A stretch of DNA of 57,336 nucleotides from Rhodospirillales bacterium (GTDB lineage Bacteria; Pseudomonadota; Alphaproteobacteria; Rhodospirillales; Magnetovibrionaceae), in the NCBI GenBank assembly GCA_024653965.1, contig JANLGW010000072.1:1-57336 (forward strand). The letters are read 5' to 3'. This document shows, piece by piece, positions 8,752 to 16,781 of this stretch. The translations under genes were made by a program, and so were the position numbers. The notes under the pieces were generated by a model that saw only the letters and a program-made list of their open reading frames with translations, did no database searches and was not told the DNA's origin. How positions within the stretch are numbered: the stretch's first letter is position 1; the number at the start of each line of letters is the position of its first letter.

Positions 8752-9568
8752 GACACACCGTTCCTTCCACACTTTTGTGGCGGCTTAAATCTCCAATGGT
8801 TGGAGTCGCCCCACACAGCACGCAATCCGGGTTCCGGGGCATTTTAATGGTGCGAAACGCCATGGAAAGAGCATCGTAGAAAACCATCTTCCCCGACAAG
8901 CTTTCGCCGATGGATAAAATCTCCTTGAGAACCTCCGTGGCCTGAAGGGAGCCGACTGTTCCGCAAAGCACACCTAAAACCCCCGCTGCGGAGCAGCTTG
9001 GAATTTGCCCCGCTGGCGGAGGATCAGGGAAGATGCAGCGATAACATGGGCCGCTCTCATCTCCTCCGGGGAAATTCTTAAACGTTGAAATTTGGCCATC
9101 GAAACGAAGGATCGCCCCAGAAACCAATGGTTTTCGCGCCAAGTAACAAGCATCGCCCATCAAGTACCGAGTGTTAAAATTATCGGACCCATCCACGACA
9201 ACATCGTATTGCGACACCAAATCCATCGCGGTATCCGCCGTGATTCTATACGGGTGTTCGCGTAGCGTCACATCAGGATTGATTGCCGCAACTGCCTGCG
9301 CCGCACTGGAAACTTTCGAAACACCAATGCGATCCGTGGTGTGTATGATTTGACGCTGCAGATTCGAGACGTCAACGACGTCATCATCGGCAACGCCGAT
9401 CGTCCCCACGCCTGCCGCTGCAAGATACATGATCACCGGTGAACCCAAGCCCCCCGCGCCAACGACAAGAACCTTCGATTCTAAAAGCTTTTCCTGGCCG
9501 CTCCCACCGACCTGAGGCAGGAGGATATGACGCGCATAGCGCTGGATCTGCTGTTCGCTGAAATTCAC
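8744..9568 (-). CDS. moeB: Molybdopterin-synthase adenylyltransferase (ThiF/MoeB family)
   Basis: This is an E1-like adenylyltransferase with the nucleotide-binding VLVVGAGGLGSP motif, the arginine-rich SNLQRQIIH segment and zinc-binding CYRC and CVLC pairs. It activates the C-terminal Gly-Gly of MoaD for sulfur transfer in molybdopterin synthesis. MoaD is encoded in the same operon, so MoeB is favoured over ThiF. The GTG at 9568 is preferred because TAAGGGGG precedes it and the sequence from NFSEQQIQRYARH matches family N termini; an ATG at 9598 would add ten cysteine-containing residues and overlap the upstream gene. Confidence 0.88.
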   Translation of the reverse strand: MNFSEQQIQRYARHILLPQVGGSGQEKLLESKVLVVGAGGLGSPVIMYLAAAGVGTIGVADDDVVDVSNLQRQIIHTTDRIGVSKVSSAAQAVAAINPDVTLREHPYRITADTAMDLVSQYDVVVDGSDNFNTRYLMGDACYLARKPLVSGAILRFDGQISTFKNFPGGDESGPCYRCIFPDPPPAGQIPSCSAAGVLGVLCGTVGSLQATEVLKEILSIGESLSGKMVFYDALSMAFRTIKMPRNPDCVLCGATPTIGDLSRHKSVEGTVCRG

Positions 9569-9578
9569 AGCCGCCCCC

Positions 9579-10169
9579 TTACAAAATCCGCAAGACATCT
9601 GTGTGCTGTCGTCTTGTCACATCCTTAGGGCGTTCCTTGATGCTGCCCATGCACACAAATCCGAGCAGATGCTGATCATCGGGCACGCTCAAAAAATCGC
9701 GAACTTCCCGGTCGTGCACCCGATTACCGCTCAAGATAATCGCGCCATAACCCGACGCATGGGCGCACAACAATATATTCTGCACCGCGGCCCCGATGGC
9801 GATGTACTGTTCCTCCAGCGGAACCTCCGGTTCATCAAATTTAAAATCCGAAATCAAAGCGAGCATGACCGGCACAGCATGGGCCTTATCGAGTTCAATC
9901 GTCTTCTCGTCTTCGCTGACTTCCCCCCAACGGCGTATCTTGCCGTGGATAAAAGCACGGGCCAGATGGTCACGCTTTTCTTCAGAAACTAAAACCAACC
10001 TCCAGGGCGTCAACTGATTGTGATCCGGCGCAGTCAGCGCCGCATCCACCATGACCTGAATTTCCTTATTGCTGGGGCCGGGCGCACAGAGACGCTTAGG
10101 CATAACCGAACGGCGAGAAAGAACCGTTTCCATAAAGGATGCGGAGTATTGGGCTAAGTTCGTCACCAC
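9579..10169 (-). CDS. Nitroreductase-family flavoprotein
   Basis: The 196-residue protein has the nitroreductase fold: SRRSVMPKRL near the N terminus for FMN phosphate binding, APDHNQLTPWRLVLV, and a C-terminal LGFVCMGS segment. It resembles the single-domain YdjA-type group. These enzymes use FMN and NAD(P)H, but the substrate here is unknown. The gene starts with GTG behind GGGAGG, one base after the moaA stop codon. Its position between moaA and moeB in a cofactor operon is unusual and suggests a role linked to the molybdoenzyme module. Confidence 0.8.
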   Translation of the reverse strand: MVTNLAQYSASFMETVLSRRSVMPKRLCAPGPSNKEIQVMVDAALTAPDHNQLTPWRLVLVSEEKRDHLARAFIHGKIRRWGEVSEDEKTIELDKAHAVPVMLALISDFKFDEPEVPLEEQYIAIGAAVQNILLCAHASGYGAIILSGNRVHDREVRDFLSVPDDQHLLGFVCMGSIKERPKDVTRRQHTDVLRIL

Positions 10170-10170
10170 C

Positions 10171-11217
10171 TTAGCCTCCCGTGACGTTCATGAAACGATC
10201 CACGGCACCGCTTTCGCATCCGCTCCGGCGGTCATATTCAAAGTCATGCCCCTTAGGTTTCGCAAAAATGCCTTCGCGGATAGCATCCTCAACGGAGCGC
10301 CCCTCACGCAAGGCCTCGCGGAGATCAACGCTATCGCCCTGGCCTAAGCACATAAATAACTGCCCCGTACACGTCAAACGCACCCGATTGCAGCCTTCGC
10401 AGAAACTCCCAGATAAGGGGGATATAAAACCAACTTTGCATCCCGTTTCTTTGATCGTGAAATACTTCGACGGACCGCCGGTGCTGTGATCCGTTTCCTC
10501 CAGCGTCCAAACCTGCGCAAGCTCCTCTCGGACCTCTGACGCAGGCATATAGGACATGACGCGGCACCGGCCAATGTCGCCCATCGGCATAGCCTCGATG
10601 AAGGTAAGATCAAATCCCCGGGCACCACACCATTCGACCAAAGCGTTGAATTCGTGGTCATTGATGCCCTTCAGTGCCAGGCTGTTGATTTTCACCTTTA
10701 GGCCGCTTTCTTGCGCAGCCCTAAGCCCGGCGATGACGTCATTAACGTCTCCACCCCGGGTGATGGATGCGTAAGATTCTGGATTTAACGTATCCAAAGA
10801 CACGTTGATCCGGCGCATGCCATGCTGACGAAGCGCATCGGCGTATTTGGCGAGCAAGGTCCCGTTCGTGGTTAAGGTCAATTCATCGAGTCCACCGCCA
10901 TTGAGGTGGCCGGAGAGCTGCTCCACCAATGTCATCACATTACGCCGTACCAAAGGCTCACCTCCGGTAAGACGAATTTTCTTCACACCCAGCCGAATGA
11001 ACGCGGCGCAAATTTTCTCTATTTCTTCCAGATCGAGAACGTCCTTGCGCGGCAAAAACGCCATGTCCTTGGGCATGCAGTAAACGCAGCGCAAATCGCA
11101 ACGATCGGTTATGGATAGACGCAAGTAAGAAATGGTTCTGCCAAGCATGTCTGTCAGGGCGCGGGGAGCCTCCTCATGCGCTGCTTGGATATTTCGTTCG
11201 CTGGTCACAAAATTCAC
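10171..11217 (-). CDS. moaA: GTP 3',8-cyclase MoaA
   Basis: MoaA is a radical-SAM enzyme that converts GTP to 3',8-cyclo-GTP, the first step of Moco synthesis. The radical-SAM cluster motif CDLRCVYC is present in the N-terminal third, followed by IRLTGGEPL. A C-terminal cluster motif (CEGCNRVRLTCTG) and the terminal Gly-Gly (NVTGG) are also seen, so the protein looks complete at 348 residues. The start is placed at the GTG at 11217 because AAGGGGAGG precedes it. The further upstream frame lies within moeA. It is followed directly by the nitroreductase gene. No moaC is seen in this operon. Confidence 0.95.
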   Translation of the reverse strand: MNFVTSERNIQAAHEEAPRALTDMLGRTISYLRLSITDRCDLRCVYCMPKDMAFLPRKDVLDLEEIEKICAAFIRLGVKKIRLTGGEPLVRRNVMTLVEQLSGHLNGGGLDELTLTTNGTLLAKYADALRQHGMRRINVSLDTLNPESYASITRGGDVNDVIAGLRAAQESGLKVKINSLALKGINDHEFNALVEWCGARGFDLTFIEAMPMGDIGRCRVMSYMPASEVREELAQVWTLEETDHSTGGPSKYFTIKETGCKVGFISPLSGSFCEGCNRVRLTCTGQLFMCLGQGDSVDLREALREGRSVEDAIREGIFAKPKGHDFEYDRRSGCESGAVDRFMNVTGG

Positions 11218-11233
11218 GCCCGACCTCCCCTTT

Positions 11234-12499
11234 TCAACGCAGCATGCCGAACGGCAAGAATGGCACCAACTGCCCAATGCGTACCTCGCCTAAACCCGCC
11301 AAGTCGATCAGACCATCCGTCTCGACGAGGGAACTGAGGACGCCAGAACTTTCGGTGCGAAATTTTTTCACCTGCATCCGCCCGGCTGGCGATGCCGCCA
11401 AACGTCCGCGCAAAAACTCTCGCCGGGTGCCCTTGCAATCGTGATCAAACGCACTTTCGACAAAAAACGATACGGGAGAGGTATGGGAGCATCCCGATAA
11501 CCGCAACAACACCGAACGGGCAATCAGCATGAACGTCACCACGGCCGATACGGGGTTGCCCGGCAGGCCGATCAGAGGCGTGCCGAGAATGTTTGCAATA
11601 CCGACCGGCTTTCCGGGTTTGATGTTGATGCGCCAAAACGCCAGTTCGCCGAGGATGGCGATGGCGGCCTTAACATGATCCTCTTCCCCGACGGACATAC
11701 CGCCAGAGGTGATGATGGCGTCGGCTTCTTCGGATGCCTCGCGCAAAATGGCAACGATGGCCGCCAGATCATCTGGCACGATCCCCTTGTCGATAACTTC
11801 GCAGCCCATCCATTGCAGAAGCGAAAGCACCCCATAGCGGTTCGAATCATAGATACCGCCCTGAGAAAGCGGCTGCCCCGGCTCGTGCAATTCATCGCCA
11901 GTGGATACAACGGCGACACGCAGCGGGCGATAGACGGAAAGCCGTTCATGCCCGGTGGCTGCGGCCAGGGCAATGTCCTGGGGCCGTAACCTTACGCCTT
12001 GCTCTAAAATCACTTGTCCCCGCCGCACATCGCCGCCTGCAGGCCGACAATTCTTCCCACGGGTTATGTCCACGGGAATACTCACAAACCCATCCGCAGC
12101 CAGACAATGTTCCTGCATGGCCACTGTATCCGCCCCTTGGGGAAGAGGCGCGCCAGTGAAGATGCGCACCGCTTCGCCCTCGCTCAGAGGCGTGTCGGGC
12201 GCGACACCCGCCGCTAGGCGTGCTTTCGACAGGCGCAGGCGTCCGCCATTACCTTCAGTAAGACTTGCGTGGGAAAAAGCGTAACCGTCCATCGCCGAAT
12301 TTTCAAAAGGGGGAAGATTAATCGGCGACACCAAAGGCTGCGCCAACACCGCATCCAATGCCTCAAGCAACGGCACTTCGCTGACCGACGCCACGCAAGA
12401 GAACATCGTATCGATCTTGGACCATGCCTCTTCCAGCGAAAGCGATCCGACGCTGGACTCGCACGCGCCGCAAGGCTCGCGCATTATGTCCTCAGGCAT
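11234..12499 (-). CDS. moeA: Molybdopterin molybdenumtransferase MoeA
   Basis: MoeA inserts molybdate into adenylylated molybdopterin. Family motifs are clear: [35 protein letters not shown] and [14 protein letters not shown], plus [10 protein letters not shown]. The length of 421 residues is normal. The ATG at 12499 is chosen because AAGAAGGCGG lies upstream, and it overlaps the tatA stop codon by a few bases. The N-terminal 30 residues contain two cysteines (CGACE) not usual for the family. Together with moaA, moaB, moaD and moeB it makes most of a dedicated Moco pathway. Confidence 0.95.
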   Translation of the reverse strand: MPEDIMREPCGACESSVGSLSLEEAWSKIDTMFSCVASVSEVPLLEALDAVLAQPLVSPINLPPFENSAMDGYAFSHASLTEGNGGRLRLSKARLAAGVAPDTPLSEGEAVRIFTGAPLPQGADTVAMQEHCLAADGFVSIPVDITRGKNCRPAGGDVRRGQVILEQGVRLRPQDIALAAATGHERLSVYRPLRVAVVSTGDELHEPGQPLSQGGIYDSNRYGVLSLLQWMGCEVIDKGIVPDDLAAIVAILREASEEADAIITSGGMSVGEEDHVKAAIAILGELAFWRINIKPGKPVGIANILGTPLIGLPGNPVSAVVTFMLIARSVLLRLSGCSHTSPVSFFVESAFDHDCKGTRREFLRGRLAASPAGRMQVKKFRTESSGVLSSLVETDGLIDLAGLGEVRIGQLVPFLPFGMLR

Positions 12500-12686
12500 G
12501 TTCCGCCTTCTTATCCGCCACCTGCCCAGCCTCACCGTCCGTCGAAGTTTCTTCGGACATGCCTTTCTTGAAGGCGCGGATTCCGCTGCCCAGATCCCCC
12601 ATCAGTCCGGAAATCTTACCCTTGCCAAACAGAATGAGCACAATCGCTAAAACGATCAGCCAATGCCAAATTCCAAAAGTTCCCAT
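12492..12686 (-). CDS. tatA: Sec-independent protein translocase TatA
   Basis: The 64-residue protein has the TatA pattern: one N-terminal membrane helix ([20 protein letters not shown]) ending in the FGKGK hinge, an amphipathic helix ([16 protein letters not shown]) and a charged tail. TatA forms the pore of the twin-arginine translocase. The gene lies inside a molybdenum-cofactor operon rather than with tatBC, and no tatB or tatC is in the window. This suggests extra export capacity for Tat-dependent molybdoenzymes such as the psrA-like protein. The ATG at 12686 follows GGGGAG. Confidence 0.92.
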   Translation of the reverse strand: MGTFGIWHWLIVLAIVLILFGKGKISGLMGDLGSGIRAFKKGMSEETSTDGEAGQVADKKAEHA

Positions 12687-12789
12687 CTTCAACTCCCCGT
12701 ATTTTCTATTTTCGATACGCTCTCAATGGCGCTCGTTTTTTTACCTGTCATCATGATGGCAGATGACGGCTTACAAATTCACTTGCACA

Positions 12790-12984
12790 TCATCCGACAA
12801 TAACCTCGGTAATGCGCAGTTCGTGCGTCTTTGCGTACTGCATGGCGTCTTGAATCATGCCATAACACTTTTTCGTATCACGGCAATTGGCGCAGTCGCG
12901 CCCTTCATTCCAACCCGCAAAATAGAGATCGCAGATCACTTTACGAAAACTCCAAAAAAGTAAATCTTCGTCCTTGGCGCTCAC
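12790..12984 (-). CDS. Small cysteine-containing protein of unknown function
   Basis: I do not recognise this 64-residue protein. It starts at a GTG at 12984, one base after the moaD stop, with AGGAGG 5 nt upstream, so translation is well supported. It contains four cysteines, three in the cluster DCANCRDTKKC, which could bind a metal or Fe-S cluster, and an aromatic segment (LLFWSFRKVICDLYFAGW). It has no signal peptide or clear membrane segment. Its place between moaD and tatA suggests a part in Moco or molybdoenzyme maturation. Confidence 0.7.
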   Translation of the reverse strand: MSAKDEDLLFWSFRKVICDLYFAGWNEGRDCANCRDTKKCYGMIQDAMQYAKTHELRITEVIVG

Positions 12985-12985
12985 A

Positions 12986-13243
12986 TCAGCCTCCTGTGAC
13001 CGGTGGGAAAAAGGCAACTTCATCACCCGCATTCAAACGCCACGCACCATTTACATGCTCATGATTTACCGCCACACGAATGACGCCGGTGTTAGAAAAA
13101 ACCTCCTCATATGCCCCGCCTTGCCCTCGCAGCCAAGCCATCAGATCCGCCACGGTCTGAACGCTTTTGGGAGATAGGATTTCCTCATGAGCGCGCCCAA
13201 GCTTTTCTTTGCACCATGCAAAATAGAGGATGTTTAAATTCAC
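12986..13243 (-). CDS. moaD: Molybdopterin synthase sulfur-carrier subunit MoaD
   Basis: The protein (85 residues) is a ubiquitin-like sulfur carrier: NILYFAWCKEKLG at the start, a central VRVAVNHEHV-like strand and the conserved FFPPVTGG ending, whose terminal glycine becomes a thiocarboxylate. Its partner MoaE is not seen in this window. It is the first gene of the Moco operon. The GTG at 13243 is chosen because it directly precedes the family N terminus and a GGGGG run lies upstream; a GTG at 13258 is possible. Confidence 0.9.
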   Translation of the reverse strand: MNLNILYFAWCKEKLGRAHEEILSPKSVQTVADLMAWLRGQGGAYEEVFSNTGVIRVAVNHEHVNGAWRLNAGDEVAFFPPVTGG

Positions 13244-13265
13244 CGTATTTTCCCCCACGGCCCGG

Positions 13266-13294
13266 AAAAGCGGTGGTGCCCAAAGGCACCACCG
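13266..13294 (-). terminator. Strong leader hairpin before moaD (possible attenuator)
   Basis: On the minus strand CGGTGGTGCC pairs perfectly with GGCACCACCG (13271-13294) around a 4-nt loop, followed by CTTTT. The hairpin is 23 bp before the moaD start and inside the probable transcript from 13463-13477. It may be an attenuator or the expression platform of a riboswitch. No protein-coding gene is convincing in the remaining leader (13295-13450). Confidence 0.5.
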
Positions 13295-13462
13295 AAGTTT
13301 GCTTACAGGTCGTCACTGTACGGGACACACCAAAACGGCGCGCCTTACACAGCCAAACCCGGCCAATGGTGATGTCTTCGCAGGGATCCACAAATAACCG
13401 CAACGCCATGGGCGGATCATGACAAATGTATCACCTGACCGAGTTTGGTCGCCAGTTAACCA

Positions 13463-13477
13463 GCAAAACGCATGCCA
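13463..13477 (-). promoter_or_regulatory. Sigma-54 promoter for the Moco/tatA operon
   Basis: The minus strand reads TGGCAT-N5-TTGC, one base off consensus. It would start a leader of about 210 nt before moaD. A perfect 14-bp palindrome (ATCAATGCATTGAT, 13489-13502) lies just upstream, and a GTTCGGA-type motif shared with the psrB region lies at 13569-13586. The remainder of 13478-13654 shows nothing else recognisable. Confidence 0.65.
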
Positions 13478-13568
13478 GCCAGAACGCCATCAATGCATTG
13501 ATTTTGCTTGTGTTTGTTAATGCGGCCTCATCGCAAGTCCACCTATTCGGACAGAGCCGATCGCCTGT

Positions 13569-13586
13569 GTTCGGAAGCCCGGACAA
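13569..13586. promoter_or_regulatory. Candidate enhancer motif shared with psrB region
   Basis: The motif GTTCGGAAGYYCGGACAA occurs here (YY = CC) and at 27371-27388 (YY = TT); 16 of 18 bases are identical. Here it lies about 90 bp before a sigma-54 promoter, a usual distance for an NtrC-type activator. A weaker relative, TTCGGAC, is at 13546-13552. The binding protein is inferred to be the regulator encoded at 27391-28752. Confidence 0.4.
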
Positions 13587-13654
13587 CATGAGGATGACCT
13601 AATGTCTATTGCGCAGCACTTTAACCGCCGAGGGCGACCGTAGAGCCAAGGCGA

Positions 13655-14164
13655 TCAAGCCCCAAAGGCCTTTCGCTCATCATGGTCAAAGACTTGCAGC
13701 CCCTTCCAATATGAAGCTTCGGGGGTGTTGCCCGCGTTACGCGAGCCCAGCCCCATCGACTTGGCAATTTCACTTCGATGTTTCGCGTAATTCGGCGCCA
13801 CGATTGGATAATCTGGGGGGAGACCCCAGCGCCTTTTGTACTCGGCGGGGGTCAGTCCATAATAAGTTTTCAAATGCCGCTTGAGCATCTTAAGTTTTTT
13901 CCCGTCTTCCAGACAGACGATGTAATCCGGCATGACGGACCGCTCAATCGGAACAGCAGGATGAAGCTGCTCAGCATTTGTTTCTTGAGAAGGCGCCTGA
14001 ACTAAGATGGCATAAATTTCTTCCATCAATCCCGGCAATTCATTGCGGGCGATGGCTTTGCGTCGAATGAACAAAGCGGCAAGTTGCGAGGCGACTTTAA
14101 TAAAGTCGTCAATCTCTTGGGCATTCACCAGGGCATTCACCGTAGCGTTTTCAGTTTTGTTCAT
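13655..14164 (-). CDS. mucR: MucR/Ros-family transcriptional regulator
   Basis: The 169-residue protein has the MucR/Ros zinc-finger domain in its second half: IVCLEDGKKLKMLKRHL, TYYGLTPAEYKRRWGLPPDYP and APNYAKHRSEIAKSMGLG, split here for length. The first half is a helical region thought to mediate oligomerisation. The classical zinc ligands begin with C in IVCLEDG and H in KRHL; the spacing fits Ros-type fingers. MucR proteins are global alphaproteobacterial regulators, often acting as silencers of AT-rich or foreign DNA. Its place between the Moco operon and the respiratory operon suggests local control. The ribosome site is weak, and an attenuator-like hairpin lies 50 bp upstream. Confidence 0.9.
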   Translation of the reverse strand: MNKTENATVNALVNAQEIDDFIKVASQLAALFIRRKAIARNELPGLMEEIYAILVQAPSQETNAEQLHPAVPIERSVMPDYIVCLEDGKKLKMLKRHLKTYYGLTPAEYKRRWGLPPDYPIVAPNYAKHRSEIAKSMGLGSRNAGNTPEASYWKGLQVFDHDERKAFGA

Positions 14165-14213
14165 TGCCTAGTCCAACAATAAAATTCAGCCTATATCCCA
14201 CATTAGGCGCAAT

Positions 14214-14272
14214 GAGAAAAACGGGAGCCGGATGCCTAGATCCAGTACGGAACACGCTCATCCGAACTCCCG
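14214..14272 (-). terminator. Rho-independent terminator upstream of mucR
   Basis: On the minus strand CGGGAG and CGGATG pair with CATCCG and CTCCCG, giving a 6+6 bp stem with a small internal loop and an inner TCC/GGA hairpin, followed by TTTTT. It lies between the sigma-54 promoter at 14489-14503 and mucR, so it could end a short RNA of about 260 nt or attenuate mucR. The surrounding sequence 14273-14636 has no convincing gene. Confidence 0.75.
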
Positions 14273-14488
14273 CTGAGTGTGTAAGAGAGGTGACGATGGG
14301 ACCCCTCTTACTTGGGAAAAAAGAACTCGTCTTATGCATCGCAACAGCCAAGGACACGCAACAGGGTCCCACACGTTTACCGTCCTAACTACTCATCAAG
14401 CGAAGCTCTGCCTCTATCCGGGAGGAAAAGATAGTCAGGCGTCCGACCTGCAGACAAAATCCCGCTCAATGCACGCCCCCATTCACAA

Positions 14489-14503
14489 GCAAATCACATG
14501 CCA
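14489..14503 (-). promoter_or_regulatory. Sigma-54 promoter upstream of mucR
   Basis: The minus strand reads TGGCAT-N5-TTGC, the same variant as before moaD. Transcription would begin near 14477 and meet the terminator hairpin at 14214-14272. A GTTCCGGAC element (minus strand, near 14586-14600) about 90 bp upstream resembles the candidate enhancer motif at 13569 and 27371. Confidence 0.6.
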
Positions 14504-14636
14504 CTTTGTCTGCGCTTCTTAAACCAGGAGAATAAGCCAAATATTCCTCGAGATGTTCACTAACCAAGACACGAAGCGGTGGAGATGTCCGGAACATCCA
14601 ACAACTTTAGGACGCCCTAATGGACCGAAGTGAAAA

Positions 14637-15491
14637 TCACGGTTTCGTTGATGGAAAGGAAATTTCCACCTGGTCCATCTGCTCATGCACCGCTTCGGGG
14701 GCATCATATTCTCCCGCCGTGAATTGATAGACGAGCGACGTCCGCAATTTTCGCGCTCCCGCGCGATGCAAGTCACCGATCTCGACGATAGCGGTGCGAT
14801 TAGGCTTTAACGTTTTATCCGTCCAGCCTCCATCCGACGCATACTCCCAGCCAAATCGGGTCAACGCGCGCCAAACCGCAACGCCAACATCATCAAGCCC
14901 CTCAACCACCAACCAGACGGCCCGGCCACTGGTGCCCCCAGGCAAAGCATGCCCCGCCGAATGGGAAATGCTCACAACGGCAACATCGCCTTGCGGCCCT
15001 GTTGCCACGGATACACGCAAACGCCCTACCCTCGTCAAAAACTCGGCCCGGCTGGGCCCCGTAATATCGTGAACGTCGCCGCCCCGACTTTCGGTGTGGC
15101 AATCCAGGCACCCATAACCATCCTTAAGGGCCTCTGACCGAAGGAACGAGCGCACCGTCAACTCACCTGGGGCGTCATGACAACTCGCACAAACATTGGG
15201 AACATCCAACTTGGAAAAAGGGTGGTCGCTCCCGACGTGGCAATCGCGGCACTGCACACCCGCACCACCCGAAGGGGCGTGGCAAGCGAGACAGGCCTTA
15301 TCCTCGCCTTTATGTTTCCACTCTGCGAGAAACGTGGATGTCGAAGCCGCCCGCGACATGGCTGAACGCCCAAAAGCGGCAGCAGCCTCTATATGGCAAC
15401 CTTCGCACGATGACTGAACACCTTCACCCGCCAGAGCGCTATTCCAGATTAAACCGGACAATGCAGCGGCGAGCCAAGTCCCCCATTTCAT
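14637..15491 (-). CDS. Pentaheme c-type cytochrome, exported
   Basis: The 284-residue protein has a signal peptide (MKWGTWLAAALSGLIWNSALA) and five CxxCH heme-binding motifs in the first half: CEGCH, CLACH, CRDCH, CASCH and CLDCH. The second half has no heme motif and looks like a beta-rich domain. It should carry electrons in the periplasm. The ATG at 15491 overlaps the stop codon of the rhodanese-like gene (ATGA), so the two are translationally coupled. It is the last gene of the long psr-like operon. I do not assign it to a named cytochrome family. Confidence 0.85.
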   Translation of the reverse strand: MKWGTWLAAALSGLIWNSALAGEGVQSSCEGCHIEAAAAFGRSAMSRAASTSTFLAEWKHKGEDKACLACHAPSGGAGVQCRDCHVGSDHPFSKLDVPNVCASCHDAPGELTVRSFLRSEALKDGYGCLDCHTESRGGDVHDITGPSRAEFLTRVGRLRVSVATGPQGDVAVVSISHSAGHALPGGTSGRAVWLVVEGLDDVGVAVWRALTRFGWEYASDGGWTDKTLKPNRTAIVEIGDLHRAGARKLRTSLVYQFTAGEYDAPEAVHEQMDQVEISFPSTKP

Positions 15492-15970
15492 GGGTAGACT
15501 TTGGCTGGCGTATTCATTTCGCACAGTCCGCGAGGAATAATGAATGGAAATTTTCCCGGAACGGCAGACGTATCTACCGGCGATTTCACAGGGCCGTCAT
15601 GGTTAACCCAAGACGCAAAGCCTCCTTCAAGAAAATAAATTGGGTCATGGCCGAAAGTAACAAGACGATCATGCCATGCTTCCAAAATATCGGCGGAGGT
15701 ATCACCATCGGCAATGACCAATACCGCCCCTCCGCGGCCATCACCGATATAACCGTCTGGCGACGGGCCAACATGCACCGCACCCGGCACCGTTCCCGAC
15801 AGGTATGCGGCCCGATCCCGCAGATCAATCACATACACTTCGCCCGTATTTTTTTTCACCTGTTCAATCAGGAATCCAAACTCCGACAATGTAGCAACAC
15901 CCCCGCCAGCAACCCCGATTCCCGCACTAAACATCATCACCATTACGGCAAGGGGCAGAGCGTATTTCAT
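15488..15970 (-). CDS. Exported rhodanese-like protein without active-site cysteine
   Basis: The protein (160 residues) has a signal peptide and a single rhodanese domain (VYVIDLRDRAAYLSGTVPGAVHV). In active rhodaneses a Cys follows the VVVYC-type strand; here that position reads VLVIADGDTS, with no cysteine. The only Cys in the mature protein is near the C terminus (RGLCEMN). It may bind sulfur compounds or partners rather than catalyse transfer. The gene is coupled to the pentaheme cytochrome gene and follows the unknown gene at 15977. Confidence 0.8.
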   Translation of the reverse strand: MKYALPLAVMVMMFSAGIGVAGGGVATLSEFGFLIEQVKKNTGEVYVIDLRDRAAYLSGTVPGAVHVGPSPDGYIGDGRGGAVLVIADGDTSADILEAWHDRLVTFGHDPIYFLEGGFASWVNHDGPVKSPVDTSAVPGKFPFIIPRGLCEMNTPAKVYP

Positions 15971-15976
15971 CACCGT

Positions 15977-16753
15977 TTATGCGCTTCCCATAGCGGCCTG
16001 CGCGGTAGCATCGGCCGGGCCTGCACTGCCAGACGGCAGTGCATCCGCGACCCTTTCCTCTTCCGGCCTCCAAATACCGCGCAAGGCGGAAATTCCCGCC
16101 TCATCGATCAGGCTTTTGTCCAATACCACGCCGCTAACCATGCACTCATTCGCCAAGTTGCGGACATGTTTTTCAGTCGTCGCGCCACCGGATATCCAGA
16201 CCCCGCCATTCATGGCCTTAGCAGCCTGCCTCGCCGCAATCAGATCGAACCCTTTGCCAACTTCGCGCGCCTCAGACGATTCAAGCCAGACCAAATCAAA
16301 CTTCAAGTACTTGGCGCGATCAAGCCAATCGTCCAACAACAATGCGCTATCACAAACACGACGCTCGTCAAGCGTGGCTGGATTGAGCTTGTACGTTTTG
16401 AAACCTGAAGTGTAATCATCGTTCCCAAAAGAATAACTGGCGGCAACTTTATAAACGTTCGTCTTGGCGATCCAGCACGCGTCAGGCGCAAAGGCGCGCA
16501 GACGATCGGTCTCGGTTAGCCCTGCATTACAGACAAAACAGACATCGTCCATTTTTTCAGCACACAGCTGAGATACAATCTGATCATCGCCCCTGGATAC
16601 CATAACGACTGCCTTTGTGCCCTGCTGGCCGCATTGACGCAGAAGTCCCGCATCCACCTGGACCGTGGAGAAAACAAAACCGTCACTGGCCACAGAGGCA
16701 ACGTCCTCTGCCTGCAATGATAAATCCCGCATATCCATATAAATGGTCGTCAT
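15977..16753 (-). CDS. Conserved-looking protein of unknown function
   Basis: I do not recognise this 258-residue cytoplasmic protein. The ATG at 16753 follows AGGAGA with good spacing. The C-terminal half alternates strands and helices, and GGVWISGGATTEKHVRNLA followed by VSGVVLDKSLID resembles the phosphate-binding end of a TIM-barrel enzyme (HisA-like). The N-terminal half has cysteines in QLCAEKMDDVCFVCNAG. The last 30 residues are Ala/Gly/Ser-rich. It lies directly behind two Mrp ATPase genes, which suggests a partner in Fe-S or cofactor assembly. The fold call is tentative. Confidence 0.7.
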   Translation of the reverse strand: MTTIYMDMRDLSLQAEDVASVASDGFVFSTVQVDAGLLRQCGQQGTKAVVMVSRGDDQIVSQLCAEKMDDVCFVCNAGLTETDRLRAFAPDACWIAKTNVYKVAASYSFGNDDYTSGFKTYKLNPATLDERRVCDSALLLDDWLDRAKYLKFDLVWLESSEAREVGKGFDLIAARQAAKAMNGGVWISGGATTEKHVRNLANECMVSGVVLDKSLIDEAGISALRGIWRPEEERVADALPSGSAGPADATAQAAMGSA

Positions 16754-16781
16754 GGCCGATCTCCTGTCATGTTTCTCATTT

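Noticed and set aside
13295-13409. Minus-strand reading frame beginning MALRLFVDPCEDITIG in the moaD leader
   Set aside because: No ribosome site precedes it, it overlaps the hairpin and moaD, and it resembles no family I know. The region is better explained as an untranslated leader.
13489-13502. Palindrome ATCAATGCATTGAT as an Fnr site
   Set aside because: Fnr sites have the half-sites in the opposite order (TTGAT-N4-ATCAA). It is a real palindrome but not a standard Fnr box, so I list it only as part of the moaD promoter region.
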